Below, in pieces: positions 10,050 through 18,949 of a stretch of 64,000 bases of DNA. The position numbers and the translations under genes are program-made. Source of the DNA: Dechloromonas hankyongensis (lineage in GTDB: Bacteria; Pseudomonadota; Gammaproteobacteria; Burkholderiales; Rhodocyclaceae); assembly GCF_022012295.1 (NCBI RefSeq), contig NZ_JAKLTN010000002.1:1364001-1428000 (forward strand), given 5' to 3'. The notes below the pieces were generated by a model, which had not been told where the DNA came from, made no database searches, and saw only the letters and a program-made list of their open reading frames with translations. How positions within the stretch are numbered: the stretch's first letter is position 1; each line of letters opens with the position of its first letter.

Positions 10050-10970
10050 TCACAGCTTGAAGTAGGCCCGCGCCGCCGCGGCATCGGCCGCGATCTGCGC
10101 CTTGAGGGCGTCGAAATTGGGAAAACGTTGCTCGTCGCGCAGCTTGTGCACAAAACGGACGGCAATATGCGCGCCGTAGATGTCGCGATCGAAATCGAAA
10201 AGATGTGCTTCCAGCAGCGGCCGCGATCCGCCGACAGTGGGGCGGACGCCGAGATTGGCGACCCCCGGCAGGGCGCGCTCGCCGAGGCCGCTAACCTCGA
10301 CCGCGAAGACGCCCGACATGGGCAGCGGATTGTGTTTGATGCGCAGGTTGGCCGTGGCAAAACCGAGCTGGCGACCCAGTTTCTGGCCATGCAGAACTTG
10401 TCCATCCATGACATAGGGACGACCCAGCAAGCGTGCCGCATGCTCCATGTCGCCGGCGGCCAGCGCCTTGCGCACCCCGGAGCTGGACACCCGCTCGCCA
10501 TCGATCAGCACGCTGCCCATGGCCTCGACGGTGAAGCCATGGCGGGCCCCGGCCTGTTGCAGGAAAGCATAATCGCCAGTCCGCCCCTTACCGAAGCGGA
10601 AATCGTCGCCGATGATCAGGTGCTTGACCTGACAGCCCTTGACCAGGACCTGATCGACGAATTCTTCGGCCGACAGGGCCGCGAACCTGGCGTTGAAGGG
10701 GCAGACCATGGCCTGGCTGGCACCGCAATCGGCCAATAGCTCAAGCTTCTCGCGCACCGTCGTCAGGCGGGCGGGAGCCGAACCCGGAGCAAAAAACTCG
10801 CGTGGATGCGGCTCGAAGGTGAGCACCATCGGCACTAACTGACGCTCACGCGCCAACTCTGCCAAGCGACGCACCAAGGCCGTATGCCCCAGATGAACGC
10901 CATCGAAATTGCCGATGGCGAGCACGACGGGGGATGGAACGGGACGCGAGTGACCGCGAAAGACGCGCAT
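10050..10970 (-). CDS. ribF: Bifunctional riboflavin kinase / FAD synthetase
   Basis: 306-residue enzyme converting riboflavin to FMN and then FAD. The N-terminal nucleotidyltransferase part carries IGNFDGVHLGH at 19-29. The C-terminal riboflavin kinase domain starts around 185, with a GRQLGFATANL region binding ATP and flavin. It is the first gene of the ribF-ileS-lspA-fkpB-ispH series. No strong Shine-Dalgarno is seen before the ATG. A TATAAT sits about 27 nt upstream. Confidence 0.96.
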   Translation of the reverse strand: MRVFRGHSRPVPSPVVLAIGNFDGVHLGHTALVRRLAELARERQLVPMVLTFEPHPREFFAPGSAPARLTTVREKLELLADCGASQAMVCPFNARFAALSAEEFVDQVLVKGCQVKHLIIGDDFRFGKGRTGDYAFLQQAGARHGFTVEAMGSVLIDGERVSSSGVRKALAAGDMEHAARLLGRPYVMDGQVLHGQKLGRQLGFATANLRIKHNPLPMSGVFAVEVSGLGERALPGVANLGVRPTVGGSRPLLEAHLFDFDRDIYGAHIAVRFVHKLRDEQRFPNFDALKAQIAADAAAARAYFKL

Positions 10971-11241
10971 GGATCAGTGGGGAGGAAAAACGTTGAATTA
11001 TAACGGTTTGCGGCGCCCACAGGGTACGGCGAGATCAGCCCGGCGCCTGCCGCGCAGCGGATGCGTGGCGAACACCGCGCCGCCCTTCGCCGCAATCGAT
11101 CGGTTTACGCTAGCCATCCGCCACCTCACGGCCCGCATCGGCTTCAGTGGCCTGCGACAACGGAACAATTGCCGCCAGGAAGATTACTGGCAGCGACATC
11201 GCCAAGGGCGAAGTCGAGCTGTTCAGGAAACCCGGTACGGG
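10971..11241. other. Intergenic region between ribF and amiC
   Basis: 271 bp with no convincing gene. On the minus strand a perfect -10 hexamer TATAAT (plus-strand 10997-11002) lies upstream of ribF, with no clear -35 at the right distance. A 15-bp dyad AACCCG-GTA-CGGGTT at 11229-11243 touches the amiC stop and may be a weak transcript end; it has no U-run. Confidence 0.5.
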
Positions 11242-12588
11242 TTAGCCGAACAGCGCCAGTTTGGCTTTCGGCCCCGGGGGATGCTTGATGAAATACTGCC
11301 GGATGCCGCGCACAATCGCGCCGGCCAGCTTTTCCTGATAGGCGTCGTCGTTGAGACGCGCTTCTTCTTCCGGATTCGAAATGAAGGCCGTCTCGATCAG
11401 GGCCGATGGAATGTCCGGCGCCTTGAGCACGGCGAAGCCGGCCTGTTCGACGCTAGCCTTGTGCAGGGTATTGATCGAACCCAGTTCGCCGAGCAGGTAC
11501 TTGCCGAGTTTCAGGCTGTCGTTGATCGTCGCCGTCTGCGACAAATCGAGCAGGGTACGGGCCAGGAACAGATCCTTGCTGCCCAGATTGACGCCGCCGA
11601 TCAGGTCGGCCTGGTTTTCCTTCTGCGCCAGCAGGCGGGCCTGCGTGCTCGACGCGCCCTTCTCCGACAGCACGAAGACCGATGAACCGCGGGCATCCGG
11701 CTTGATCCAGGCATCGGCGTGGATGGACAGGAACAGATCGGACTGCACGCGACGGGCCTTCTGGACCCGCATCTGTAGCGGCACGAAGAAATCGGAATCG
11801 CGCGTCAGCACGGCGCGCATGTTCGGCTCGGCATCGATCCGCGCCTTCAGGCGACGCGCCACTTCGAGCGTCACGTTTTTCTCGTAGGTGCCGGCTTTAC
11901 CCACGGCGCCGGGATCTTCACCGCCATGCCCGGGATCGAGGGTGATGGTCACCAGGCGATCGACAATCGGCTTGCCCGACTTCTTGCTGGTTTGCACCTC
12001 GGGGGCTTCGATCGGGGCTTTCTCGGACTTTTTCGCCGGATCGTCCGACCGCTTGTCGGCGATCTGGAAATCCGGGTCGTTCTTCAACGGCTCGACGGCC
12101 TCCTTGCGCCCTTCGAGCAGGGCCATCATCGGGTCGGGCGGATTGACCGGATAAACGTCGAGCACCAGACGCCGGCCGTATTCTCCGGCCGGCTCCAGCG
12201 TGAACACCTGCGGCACTACCTTGGTCTTCAGTTCCATAACCAGGCGGACCACCCCCGGCTTGAAGCGGCCGGCGCGCAGCAGCTTGATGTAGGGATCATC
12301 GGTCGCCACCTTGCGCGCAAGGCTGTCGAGCACGCTGTTGAATTCGACACCCTCGATATCCACCACCAGGCGATCAGGATTCTCCACCGTGAAATGCGTG
12401 AAGTTGAGCGGTGCGTCGTGTTCGAGGGTAACGCGGGTGTAATCGGCAGCCGGCCAGATGCGCACCGCAAGCACGGAAGGCATCTTCGCCGCGGCACCGG
12501 CCAGCGGCGAAACGGACAGGATCAGCGAGGCGCCGGCGTAACGGAGGAGCTGGCGGCGCCCATGGCTCGGTTGAGCACGCTTAGGCAT
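11242..12588 (-). CDS. amiC: N-acetylmuramoyl-L-alanine amidase AmiC
   Basis: 448-residue periplasmic zinc amidase that splits septal peptidoglycan during cell separation. The start is the ATG at 12588, with GGCAGGA just upstream; the longer frame to 12702 is tsaE sequence read out of frame. The N-terminus has a twin-arginine signal (RRQLLR, residues 11-16), so export is probably by Tat, as for E. coli AmiC. Residues about 35-140 form an AMIN domain for septal targeting. The Amidase_3 domain follows, with zinc ligand H221 in LDPGHGGEDPG and catalytic E399 in ALIETAF. It overlaps the end of tsaE by 67 bp. Confidence 0.94.
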   Translation of the reverse strand: MPKRAQPSHGRRQLLRYAGASLILSVSPLAGAAAKMPSVLAVRIWPAADYTRVTLEHDAPLNFTHFTVENPDRLVVDIEGVEFNSVLDSLARKVATDDPYIKLLRAGRFKPGVVRLVMELKTKVVPQVFTLEPAGEYGRRLVLDVYPVNPPDPMMALLEGRKEAVEPLKNDPDFQIADKRSDDPAKKSEKAPIEAPEVQTSKKSGKPIVDRLVTITLDPGHGGEDPGAVGKAGTYEKNVTLEVARRLKARIDAEPNMRAVLTRDSDFFVPLQMRVQKARRVQSDLFLSIHADAWIKPDARGSSVFVLSEKGASSTQARLLAQKENQADLIGGVNLGSKDLFLARTLLDLSQTATINDSLKLGKYLLGELGSINTLHKASVEQAGFAVLKAPDIPSALIETAFISNPEEEARLNDDAYQEKLAGAIVRGIRQYFIKHPPGPKAKLALFG

Positions 12589-13037
12589 TCCTGCCCTTTC
12601 GGTGTATTCGCCACGGCTTCGAGGACACGCCCGACACCTGCATGATAAAGGCGCAGCCGCAGGTCTGCCGGCGGAAGGCTGCCTTGAGCACGTTCCGGCC
12701 ATTCGACCAGGCAGACCGAAGCGTCATTAAAGTATTCATCAAAACCCGCATCGAGAAACTCCTCGGGTGACTCGAAACGATAAAAATCAAAGTGATATAA
12801 GTATAAGCTCGAAATTACGTAAACTTCAACCAAGGAATAGGTCGGACTCTTGACCGGACCGGCGTGGCCCAGCGCCCGAATCAGGGCTCGCGATAGGGTG
12901 GTCTTGCCGGCCCCGAGGTCGCCTTCGAGGAAAATCACCATGCCCGGCTGCAGCCCGGGCGCCAGGCTTTCACCCAGACGCTGGGTAGCCGCCTCGTCGG
13001 GCAATTCGAAAACAGCGGTAACATCGGGGCTATGCAC
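12522..13037 (-). CDS. tsaE: tRNA threonylcarbamoyladenosine biosynthesis ATPase TsaE
   Basis: About 171 residues. TsaE powers the TsaB-TsaD complex that makes t6A37 in ANN-decoding tRNAs. Walker A is GDLGAGKT, followed by the family motifs KSPTYSLVEVY, YHFDFYR and VEWPER. The chosen GTG start (13037) has GGAG 8 nt upstream and gives normal N-terminal sequence; the open frame continues to 13508 only as queG antisense. The start overlaps the divergent queG start by 6 bp, so the two mRNAs must share 5' ends or promoters. The 3' end overlaps amiC, the usual tsaE-amiC partnership. Confidence 0.92.
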   Translation of the reverse strand: MHSPDVTAVFELPDEAATQRLGESLAPGLQPGMVIFLEGDLGAGKTTLSRALIRALGHAGPVKSPTYSLVEVYVISSLYLYHFDFYRFESPEEFLDAGFDEYFNDASVCLVEWPERAQGSLPPADLRLRLYHAGVGRVLEAVANTPKGQECLSVLNRAMGAASSSVTPAPR

Positions 13038-14096
13038 GATCAGGACTCCACAGTGGATTACGCGGCGCTCAAGGAAAAAATCCGCGAGGCCGGACAGCAA
13101 TTGGGCTTTGCAGCCATCGGCGTGGCCCGCGCCGAACCCGGTGACGCGGTAGCCGGCTTGCGCGCCTGGCTGGCCGAAGGCTGCCATGGCGCCATGGATT
13201 ATATGGCCCGCCATGCCGAATTGCGCGCCCGGCCCGACCTGCTGCAGCCGGGCACGGTCACCGTGATCAGTGCCGCCGTCGATTACCTGCCCCATGACAA
13301 GATCGCCGATCAGCCAGAACAGGCGGCGATTTCCCGCTACGCCCAGGGCCGCGACTATCACAAGGTGGTCCGCAGCCGTCTGCAGAAACTTGCCGACACC
13401 GTCGCCGAAGTGGCCGGACCTTTCGGCTACCGGGCTTTCTCCGATTCGGCGCCGGTCATGGAAGTCGAATTCGCCCGCCAGGCCGGCCTGGGCTGGCGCG
13501 GCAAGCATACCTTGCTACTCTCACGGCAAGGCTCCTGGCGCTTTCTCGGCGAAATCTATACCGATCTGCCGTTGCCGCCCGATGCGCCGATCGAAGACCA
13601 TTGCGGCAGTTGCACCGCCTGCCTGCAAGCCTGCCCGACCCAAGCCATCGTCGCTCCCTACAAGGTCGATGCCCGGCGCTGCATTTCCTACCTGACCATC
13701 GAACTGGATGGCGCCATCCCCGAGGAATTCCGGCCGCTGATCGGCAACCGCATCTACGGCTGCGACGACTGTCAGCTGTGCTGCCCATGGAACCGTTTCG
13801 CGCAGCTTGGCGACCGCGAATTCGCTCCGCGCCACCGGCTCGACGAAGCCAGCCTGCTCGAATTGTTCGCCTGGACCGAGCAGCAGTTCAACGACCGGCT
13901 GGCCGGCAATCCGATCCGCCGCATCGGGCATGAACGCTGGCTGCGCAATATTGCCGTCGCCCTCGGCAACGCCCCGGCCTCGCCGGAAATCCGCCAGGCC
14001 CTGCAGGCTCGCGCCGCCCAGGCAAGCGAGATGGTGCGCGAACACATCGCCTGGGCACTGCGTCGGCAAGATCAAGAATCAGTTGGCGCGAACTGA
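13032..14096 (+). CDS. queG: Epoxyqueuosine reductase QueG
   Basis: 354-residue cytoplasmic cobalamin-dependent Fe-S enzyme completing queuosine in tRNA anticodons. Two 4Fe-4S motifs are clear: C191, C194, C197 and C201, and C244, C247, C250 and C251 (CDDCQLCCPW). A HEAT-like C-terminal tail follows. The ATG overlaps the GTG of divergent tsaE; both are tRNA modification genes. Its 3' end overlaps a small minus-strand reading frame by 18 bp. Confidence 0.96.
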   Translation: MHDQDSTVDYAALKEKIREAGQQLGFAAIGVARAEPGDAVAGLRAWLAEGCHGAMDYMARHAELRARPDLLQPGTVTVISAAVDYLPHDKIADQPEQAAISRYAQGRDYHKVVRSRLQKLADTVAEVAGPFGYRAFSDSAPVMEVEFARQAGLGWRGKHTLLLSRQGSWRFLGEIYTDLPLPPDAPIEDHCGSCTACLQACPTQAIVAPYKVDARRCISYLTIELDGAIPEEFRPLIGNRIYGCDDCQLCCPWNRFAQLGDREFAPRHRLDEASLLELFAWTEQQFNDRLAGNPIRRIGHERWLRNIAVALGNAPASPEIRQALQARAAQASEMVREHIAWALRRQDQESVGAN

Positions 14097-14288
14097 CGCA
14101 CCGGGCGGCGCGCTGGTTATCTGAGAACGATCGTGATCCGGGGTCGCGTCGGGCGCAGGCAAGGTCGGACCCGGCACCGCCGGTGCCAACACCGGTCGGC
14201 GCATTTGCCAACCGAGACTAGCGCCCGCCACGGTGGTTAGCGTGACAGCAACCAGTATCGCGATGCCTGTCCTCGGACTCTCAGTCAT
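14079..14288 (-). CDS. Small hypothetical membrane protein
   Basis: 69-residue frame not recognised as a known family. Residues about 7-27 form one hydrophobic helix preceded by charged residues. The rest is Pro/Ala-rich and would lie outside the cytoplasm. It begins 28 bp after the sulfurtransferase stop on the same strand, so it could be co-transcribed. The ribosome site is poor (GGA only). Its tail overlaps queG by 18 bp. It may be real, but coding support is only the plausible TM segment and spacing. Confidence 0.45.
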   Translation of the reverse strand: MTESPRTGIAILVAVTLTTVAGASLGWQMRRPVLAPAVPGPTLPAPDATPDHDRSQITSAPPGASVRAN

Positions 14289-14315
14289 ATGGTGTCCGTG
14301 CTCAAAGCAACGGCC

Positions 14316-15155
14316 TCAACGAGCGACCGGCCGTCCCGGATCGGCACACCACTCGCTCCACGAGCCGGCATACAGACGAGAACCGGACAGCCCGGCGATT
14401 TCCATCGCCACCATGTTCAGACAGGCGGAGACACCCGAGCCGCACTGATGGATCACCAGATCCGGCGGCGACCCGGCGAGGATGGCCAGCCATTCCGCGC
14501 GCAATTCGGCGGCCGGCTTGAAACGGCCATCGGGCAACAGGTTGTCCTTGAAGAAGCGATTGACCGCCCCCGGGATATGCCCGCCGACCGGGTCGATGGT
14601 CTCGTTCTCGCCGTGGAAACGATCCGCGCCGCGGGCATCGACCAGGTGCATGTGCGGCGTCTCGATCCGCTCCTGCACATAACCGGCATCGACCTTCAAA
14701 TCTTGGGCACGAGGAACAAAGAGCCGCTTTTCAAGGGTCGGCAGCACGGCCGTCAGCGGCTCACCCGCCGCCTGCCAAGCCTGCACGCCGCCATCAAGCA
14801 AGGCCACGGCATCGTGCCCCAACCAGCGCAGCAGCCACCATAGGCGCCCGGCGATCATGCCCTGCGCATCATCGTAGACGACGACCTGGGTAGCACTACC
14901 GATACCAATGCCGCCCAGACGTTCGGCCAGCCGCTCCGGATCGGGCAAGGGGTGGCGACCGTTGCTACCGGTCAGCGGACCAGACAAGTCGCGGTCGCAA
15001 TGCAGGAAGACGGCCCCGGGAATGTGTGCCTCGGCATAGGCGCGCTCGCCGTAGCCGGTATCGGACAACTGGTGGCGGACATCGACCACCAGCCAGTTCG
15101 GATCATCGAGATGCGCCTGCAGCGTGGCCACATCGACCAGCGTCGTGTAGCTCAC
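14316..15155 (-). CDS. sseA: 3-mercaptopyruvate sulfurtransferase (rhodanese family)
   Basis: 279-residue tandem rhodanese-domain enzyme that moves sulfur from mercaptopyruvate to thiols or cyanide. The catalytic Cys238 lies in CGSGVSA. The CG-S/T-G-V signature separates mercaptopyruvate sulfurtransferases from thiosulfate sulfurtransferases (CRKGVT-like), and the position matches E. coli SseA. The N-terminal domain lacks a catalytic Cys, as usual (VVYDDAQGM). It follows a SpoIIAA-like gene with a 3-bp gap, so the two are probably one transcript. Confidence 0.9.
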   Translation of the reverse strand: MSYTTLVDVATLQAHLDDPNWLVVDVRHQLSDTGYGERAYAEAHIPGAVFLHCDRDLSGPLTGSNGRHPLPDPERLAERLGGIGIGSATQVVVYDDAQGMIAGRLWWLLRWLGHDAVALLDGGVQAWQAAGEPLTAVLPTLEKRLFVPRAQDLKVDAGYVQERIETPHMHLVDARGADRFHGENETIDPVGGHIPGAVNRFFKDNLLPDGRFKPAAELRAEWLAILAGSPPDLVIHQCGSGVSACLNMVAMEIAGLSGSRLYAGSWSEWCADPGRPVAR

Positions 15156-15158
15156 CGC

Positions 15159-15503
15159 TTATTGCTCCAGCCAGCCCTTGGCCTCGTCGGCATTGTCGAA
15201 GACCTCGACATCGGCCTTGACGAAAGTCTGCGAAATCCAGGCGCTCCACGTCACCCACTGACTGTCGGTGACCACGGCGACGCGCTTGAAATCGTCGGCA
15301 TGGGCACGCGAGAACTTGACCTCTTCCCAGGCCACATCGAGCGTCAGCCCGACCATCTGGCTCAGGTCGAAATACAGATCGACCGGCCCTTCGAACTTGA
15401 CCTTGTAATTGACGACCTCTTCGAATTCCTTGTAGTCGGCCAGCGTGAATTCGCCAAACACGGACACATTGACGCGGCTCGCTTGGTGGTCGATGACGAT
15501 CAT
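15159..15503 (-). CDS. SpoIIAA-like (STAS superfamily) protein
   Basis: 114 residues matching the SpoIIAA-like domain (PF11964 type): FGEFTLADYKEFEEVV in the first third and KRVAVVTDSQWVTWSAW in the middle, ending in an F-D-x-A-D-E-A-K-x-W-L helix. Members have a STAS-like fold and bind small hydrophobic ligands in solved structures; the cellular role is unclear. It lies 3 bp upstream of the sulfurtransferase on the same strand. The ribosome site AGGAG is present before the ATG. Confidence 0.85.
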   Translation of the reverse strand: MIVIDHQASRVNVSVFGEFTLADYKEFEEVVNYKVKFEGPVDLYFDLSQMVGLTLDVAWEEVKFSRAHADDFKRVAVVTDSQWVTWSAWISQTFVKADVEVFDNADEAKGWLEQ

Positions 15504-15617
15504 GGTTTGCTCCTGGTAGTCGCTCGTTGTTAGTTATCAGTTGCCAGTCGCCGGCCGAAAGCGCCAAATGCCCGCCCTGAGCGGCTCGCAGCAAACGACC
15601 GATAACTTACAGCTAGT

Positions 15618-16469
15618 CTAATCCTGCTCGACCGGGCTGGCACGCGAAAAGTGCGTGGCGGCGATGCCGGACAGGATGATCAGCCCGATCGCCGCCCAGG
15701 CCGAGGCATCCAGCACCTCACCCCAGAGCAGCATGCCGAACAGGCTGGAGAAGATCACCGTGCTGTAGGCCAGCGATGCCGACATCAGCGTCTTGCCGCG
15801 CGAATAGGCGCGCGTCATGGCCAGCTGGGCACAGGTGGCGAAGCTGGCCACGCCGAGCAGCAGCAGGCCGCTGTGCATATCGACCGCATGAATCTCGCTG
15901 AACAACAGCCATAGACCGGCGCCGACCGACGACACCAGCGAGAAGTAGAACACCGTCCGCGTTTCCGGTTCGCCGCGCGCACCCAGTTCGCGGACGCTGA
16001 AGTAGGCCATGCCGGCCAGCACGCCGGAACCGAGGCCGACCAGGCCGCCGAACAACTGGTCGGCATGGAAGGTCGGTTTGAGCAGCAGGACCACGCCAAG
16101 CAAGCCGACCGCCAGTGCGCCGAGCATGCCGTGCCGCGTCTGCCAACCGGCCAACGCCAGGTAGATGGCGAGGAAGATCGCCGAGGTGTAGTTGAGCGTC
16201 ACCGCCGTCGCCAGCGGCAACAGCGTGATGGCGTAGAAATAGGAGAGCAGCGCCAGAAAACCGACGATACCCCGGGTGATTTGCCAGCGCAGATGCGGCG
16301 TCGGCAAAGGCACGCCGCGCAGGCGGACCAAGCCGTACATCAGGATCAGCGAAATGAAGCTGCGATAGAAGGTGATCTCGACCGCCGAATGCGTCGCGGC
16401 GGCCAGCTTGACGCAGACGCCCATGCAGGCGAACAGCAAGCTGGCGGCGATCATCCACAAGGATTGCAT
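15618..16469 (-). CDS. EamA/DMT family transporter
   Basis: 283-residue inner-membrane protein with ten predicted helices arranged as two EamA repeats (about 1-135 and 145-275). DMT exporters of this size move small metabolites or amino acids outward; the substrate cannot be told from sequence. It stands alone, with a bidirectional terminator upstream (16513-16543) separating it from the Rieske gene and about 110 bp of noncoding DNA downstream. Confidence 0.88.
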   Translation of the reverse strand: MQSLWMIAASLLFACMGVCVKLAAATHSAVEITFYRSFISLILMYGLVRLRGVPLPTPHLRWQITRGIVGFLALLSYFYAITLLPLATAVTLNYTSAIFLAIYLALAGWQTRHGMLGALAVGLLGVVLLLKPTFHADQLFGGLVGLGSGVLAGMAYFSVRELGARGEPETRTVFYFSLVSSVGAGLWLLFSEIHAVDMHSGLLLLGVASFATCAQLAMTRAYSRGKTLMSASLAYSTVIFSSLFGMLLWGEVLDASAWAAIGLIILSGIAATHFSRASPVEQD

Positions 16470-16512
16470 TGGTTAGCGGCGAGTTGTCAGTGATGAGTTG
16501 TTAGCGGGCAGC

Positions 16513-16543
16513 AAAAAGGCGCCGGGGTATTCCGGCGCCTTTT
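16513..16543. terminator. Rho-independent terminator after the Rieske oxygenase gene
   Basis: An A-run, GGCGCCGG, a 6-nt loop, CCGGCGCC, then TTTT. It works on both strands by symmetry and lies 30 bp past the minus-strand Rieske stop, which is its likely client. Confidence 0.85.
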
Positions 16544-16572
16544 GCGGCAGCCCACGGGGAAAACGGCCAAAA

Positions 16573-17706
16573 TCACCGCGCCTCGATATCCTTCTGCATG
16601 ATCCGGCGATAGAACTCGTGGAAGTGCTGCATGCCGTCCTCCATCGGGCTCTGGTACGGCCCGACTTCGTTGCGCCCTTCGGCCAGCAGCGCCTTCCGGC
16701 CACGGTCCATGCGCTCGCCGATGTCGTCGTCCTCGATGGCGGTCTCCATGTAGGCGGCACGCTCGGCCTCGATGAACTCACGCTCGAAATCGACGATTTC
16801 CTCGGGGTAGTAGAACTCGACGACGTTCATCGTCTTGTCCGGTCCCATCGGGATCAGGGTCGACACGACCAGCACGTGCGGATACCACTCGACCATGATA
16901 TTCGGGTAGTAGGTCAGCCAGATGGCCCCCTGCGGCGGCGTCTCGCCCCGGTCGCCATAGTATTCGCGAACCACCTTCTGCCACTTGTCGTACACCGCCG
17001 AACCGGACTTCATCAGCGAAGTGATGCCCACCTTCTGCACCGAGTACCAGTCGCCGAACTGCCAGGAAAGGTCGTCGCAGGTGACGAAATTGCCCAGCCC
17101 CGGGTGGTAGGGCACGACGTGGTAGTCCTCGAGATAGACCTCGATGAAGGTCTTCCAGTTGTAGTTGCACTCGTGCATCTCGACATGGTCGAGTTTGTAG
17201 CCGGTGAAATCGAGGTCGCGGGCGACGTTCATACCGCCCAGGTCGGCATTGGCCGAGCGCGGCCCCTTGAAGAGCAGGCCGTTCCAGTTCTCCAGCTTGG
17301 CCTTGTTCAGGTTCAGGCAGGGATTCTGCGGAAAGTGCGGGGCGCCGATCAGCTCGCCGCCCTGTTCGTAGGTCCAGCGATGGATCGGGCAGACCACCGG
17401 CCCGTTCAGCGTGCCGCTACCCTGCAGCATGATGGCCTGGCGATGGCGGCAGACGTTGGACATCTGCCAGATACCGGCATTCTTGCCCTCGGCACCGCCG
17501 TTGATCAGCATCTGGCCGTGATCCTTCCACTCCAGCGAACGGTAGCTACCCGCTTCCGGCACCATCAACTGGTGGCCGACATAACCGGGACCGGCATCGA
17601 AAATGAGCTTTTTCTCCAGCTCATGAATCGATTGATCGAAGTACCAGTCCACAGGCAGTTGCGAAACTGCGGGGGCCAAACGGGACAGATTCGCCACGTC
17701 AGACAT
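16573..17706 (-). CDS. Orphan Rieske-type ring-hydroxylating oxygenase alpha subunit
   Basis: 377-residue Rieske non-heme iron oxygenase. The [2Fe-2S] ligands are C86, H88, C106 and H109 (CRHR and CPIH). The catalytic-domain signature is E193-D194-Y-H196 with H201 (LEDYHVVPYH), giving the bridging Asp and two His iron ligands. The start at 17706 has GTGGA/GGAG upstream; the frame to 17754 adds 16 unlikely residues. No ferredoxin, reductase or beta subunit gene adjoins it, so electrons must come from elsewhere. It is divergent from xseB-ispA-dxs-folE2 across about 100 bp. The substrate is unknown; the family includes aromatic, quaternary amine and sterol hydroxylases. Confidence 0.87.
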   Translation of the reverse strand: MSDVANLSRLAPAVSQLPVDWYFDQSIHELEKKLIFDAGPGYVGHQLMVPEAGSYRSLEWKDHGQMLINGGAEGKNAGIWQMSNVCRHRQAIMLQGSGTLNGPVVCPIHRWTYEQGGELIGAPHFPQNPCLNLNKAKLENWNGLLFKGPRSANADLGGMNVARDLDFTGYKLDHVEMHECNYNWKTFIEVYLEDYHVVPYHPGLGNFVTCDDLSWQFGDWYSVQKVGITSLMKSGSAVYDKWQKVVREYYGDRGETPPQGAIWLTYYPNIMVEWYPHVLVVSTLIPMGPDKTMNVVEFYYPEEIVDFEREFIEAERAAYMETAIEDDDIGERMDRGRKALLAEGRNEVGPYQSPMEDGMQHFHEFYRRIMQKDIEAR

Positions 17707-17810
17707 TCCACGCTCCAGCGGGTTGAAAAAACAGGATTTTACCCCGCCGCGCATTTGACCTGAAGCCCCTGGATGGAGTATTTTCGCGTGTTTCCCCGAA
17801 CGCCTCTGAC

Positions 17811-18050
17811 ATGGATCAAACGCCCATCGCCGACATGAAATTCGAGACGGCCCTTGCCGAACTCGAAGCCATCGTCTCCAGCATGGAAGGCGGCAAGCTC
17901 GAACTCGAAGCCTCCATCGCCGCCTACAAGCGCGGCATGGAGCTGATGAAGCATTGCCAGGCCCAGCTGGCCGATGCCGAGGAGCAGGTCCGCGTACTGG
18001 AAAACGGGGAATTCAAGCCAGTCGACCGTAATACGCTGGAGGCCCAGTGA
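17811..18050 (+). CDS. xseB: Exodeoxyribonuclease VII small subunit
   Basis: 79-residue helical hairpin subunit that binds XseA for degradation of single-stranded DNA. The sequence MKFETALAELEAIVSSMEGG and the following ELEASIAAYKRGMEL region are family hallmarks. The stop overlaps the ispA GTG, giving coupled translation. First gene of xseB-ispA-dxs-folE2. Confidence 0.96.
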   Translation: MDQTPIADMKFETALAELEAIVSSMEGGKLELEASIAAYKRGMELMKHCQAQLADAEEQVRVLENGEFKPVDRNTLEAQ

Positions 18051-18940
18051 ACACCCAGCCCTTCGCCGAATGGATGGCCGTCACCCAGGATCGCGCCGAA
18101 TCCGCCCTCGGCCGCTTCCTGCCGGCCGGCGACAGCATACCGGCCCGCCTGCACGATGCCATGCGCTACGCCACCCTCGGCGGCGGCAAGCGCGTCCGTC
18201 CGCTGCTCGCCCACGCCGCCGGCGAACTGACCGGCGCCACGCCGGAAGCGCTCGATGTCGTCGGTTGCGCCGTCGAGATGATCCATGCCTATTCGCTGGT
18301 GCACGACGACCTGCCATGCATGGACGACGACGTGCTGCGCCGCGGCCGCCCGACCTGCCACGTCGAATTCGACGAACCGACCGCCCTGCTGGTCGGCGAC
18401 AGCCTGCAGACCATGGCTTTCGAGCTGCTGGCCAGCCAGGCCATCGGCGAGCCGAAGCAGCAACTCGAAATGATCGCCCTGCTCGCCCACGCCAGCGGCT
18501 CGCGCGGCATGGCCGGTGGCCAGGCCATCGACCTCGCCTCGGTCGGCAAACCGCTAACCCAGCCCGAGCTGGAACTGATGCACGCGCTGAAAACCGGTGC
18601 CCTGATCCGCGCCGCCGTGCTGCTCGGCGCCCTCGCCGGCCAGCCGCTGTCGGCCGACGAACGCAACAACCTCGACCGCTTCGCCAAGCGCGCCGGCCTG
18701 CTCTTCCAGGTCGTCGACGACATCCTCGACTGCACGGCAAGCACCGCCACGCTGGGCAAAACCGCCGGCAAGGACGAGGCCGCCGACAAGCCGACCTACG
18801 TCGCCCTGCTCGGCCTGGAAAACGCCCGCGCCTATGCCGACGAACTGCGTGCCGATGCCCGCGATGCCCTGGCCATCTTCGGCGACCGCGCCACCCGCCT
18901 GAACCAGTTGGCCGATTTCATCTGCCACCGGCAATTCTGA
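18047..18940 (+). CDS. ispA: Farnesyl diphosphate synthase IspA
   Basis: 297-residue all-helical prenyl transferase joining IPP to DMAPP and GPP. The first aspartate-rich motif is D87-D88-x4-D93 (HDDLPCMDD), the second is DDILD near 225. GGGKRVRP at 46-53 binds the substrate diphosphate. The GTG start overlaps the xseB stop (GTGA). Together with dxs directly downstream and ispH in the left part of the window it covers entry, exit and first elongation of the isoprenoid route. Confidence 0.96.
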   Translation: MNTQPFAEWMAVTQDRAESALGRFLPAGDSIPARLHDAMRYATLGGGKRVRPLLAHAAGELTGATPEALDVVGCAVEMIHAYSLVHDDLPCMDDDVLRRGRPTCHVEFDEPTALLVGDSLQTMAFELLASQAIGEPKQQLEMIALLAHASGSRGMAGGQAIDLASVGKPLTQPELELMHALKTGALIRAAVLLGALAGQPLSADERNNLDRFAKRAGLLFQVVDDILDCTASTATLGKTAGKDEAADKPTYVALLGLENARAYADELRADARDALAIFGDRATRLNQLADFICHRQF

Positions 18941-18949
18941 ACGGAACAC

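Noticed and set aside
8172..10739. 855-codon plus-strand frame opposite ileS and ribF
   Set aside because: Antisense to two certain genes; composition of high-GC third-position shadow, no domain, no ribosome site.
15526..16510. Similar GTTGTTAG / GTTATCAG-like stretches flanking the EamA gene, possible mobile-element repeats
   Set aside because: Match is short and imperfect, no target duplication, transposase or composition change.
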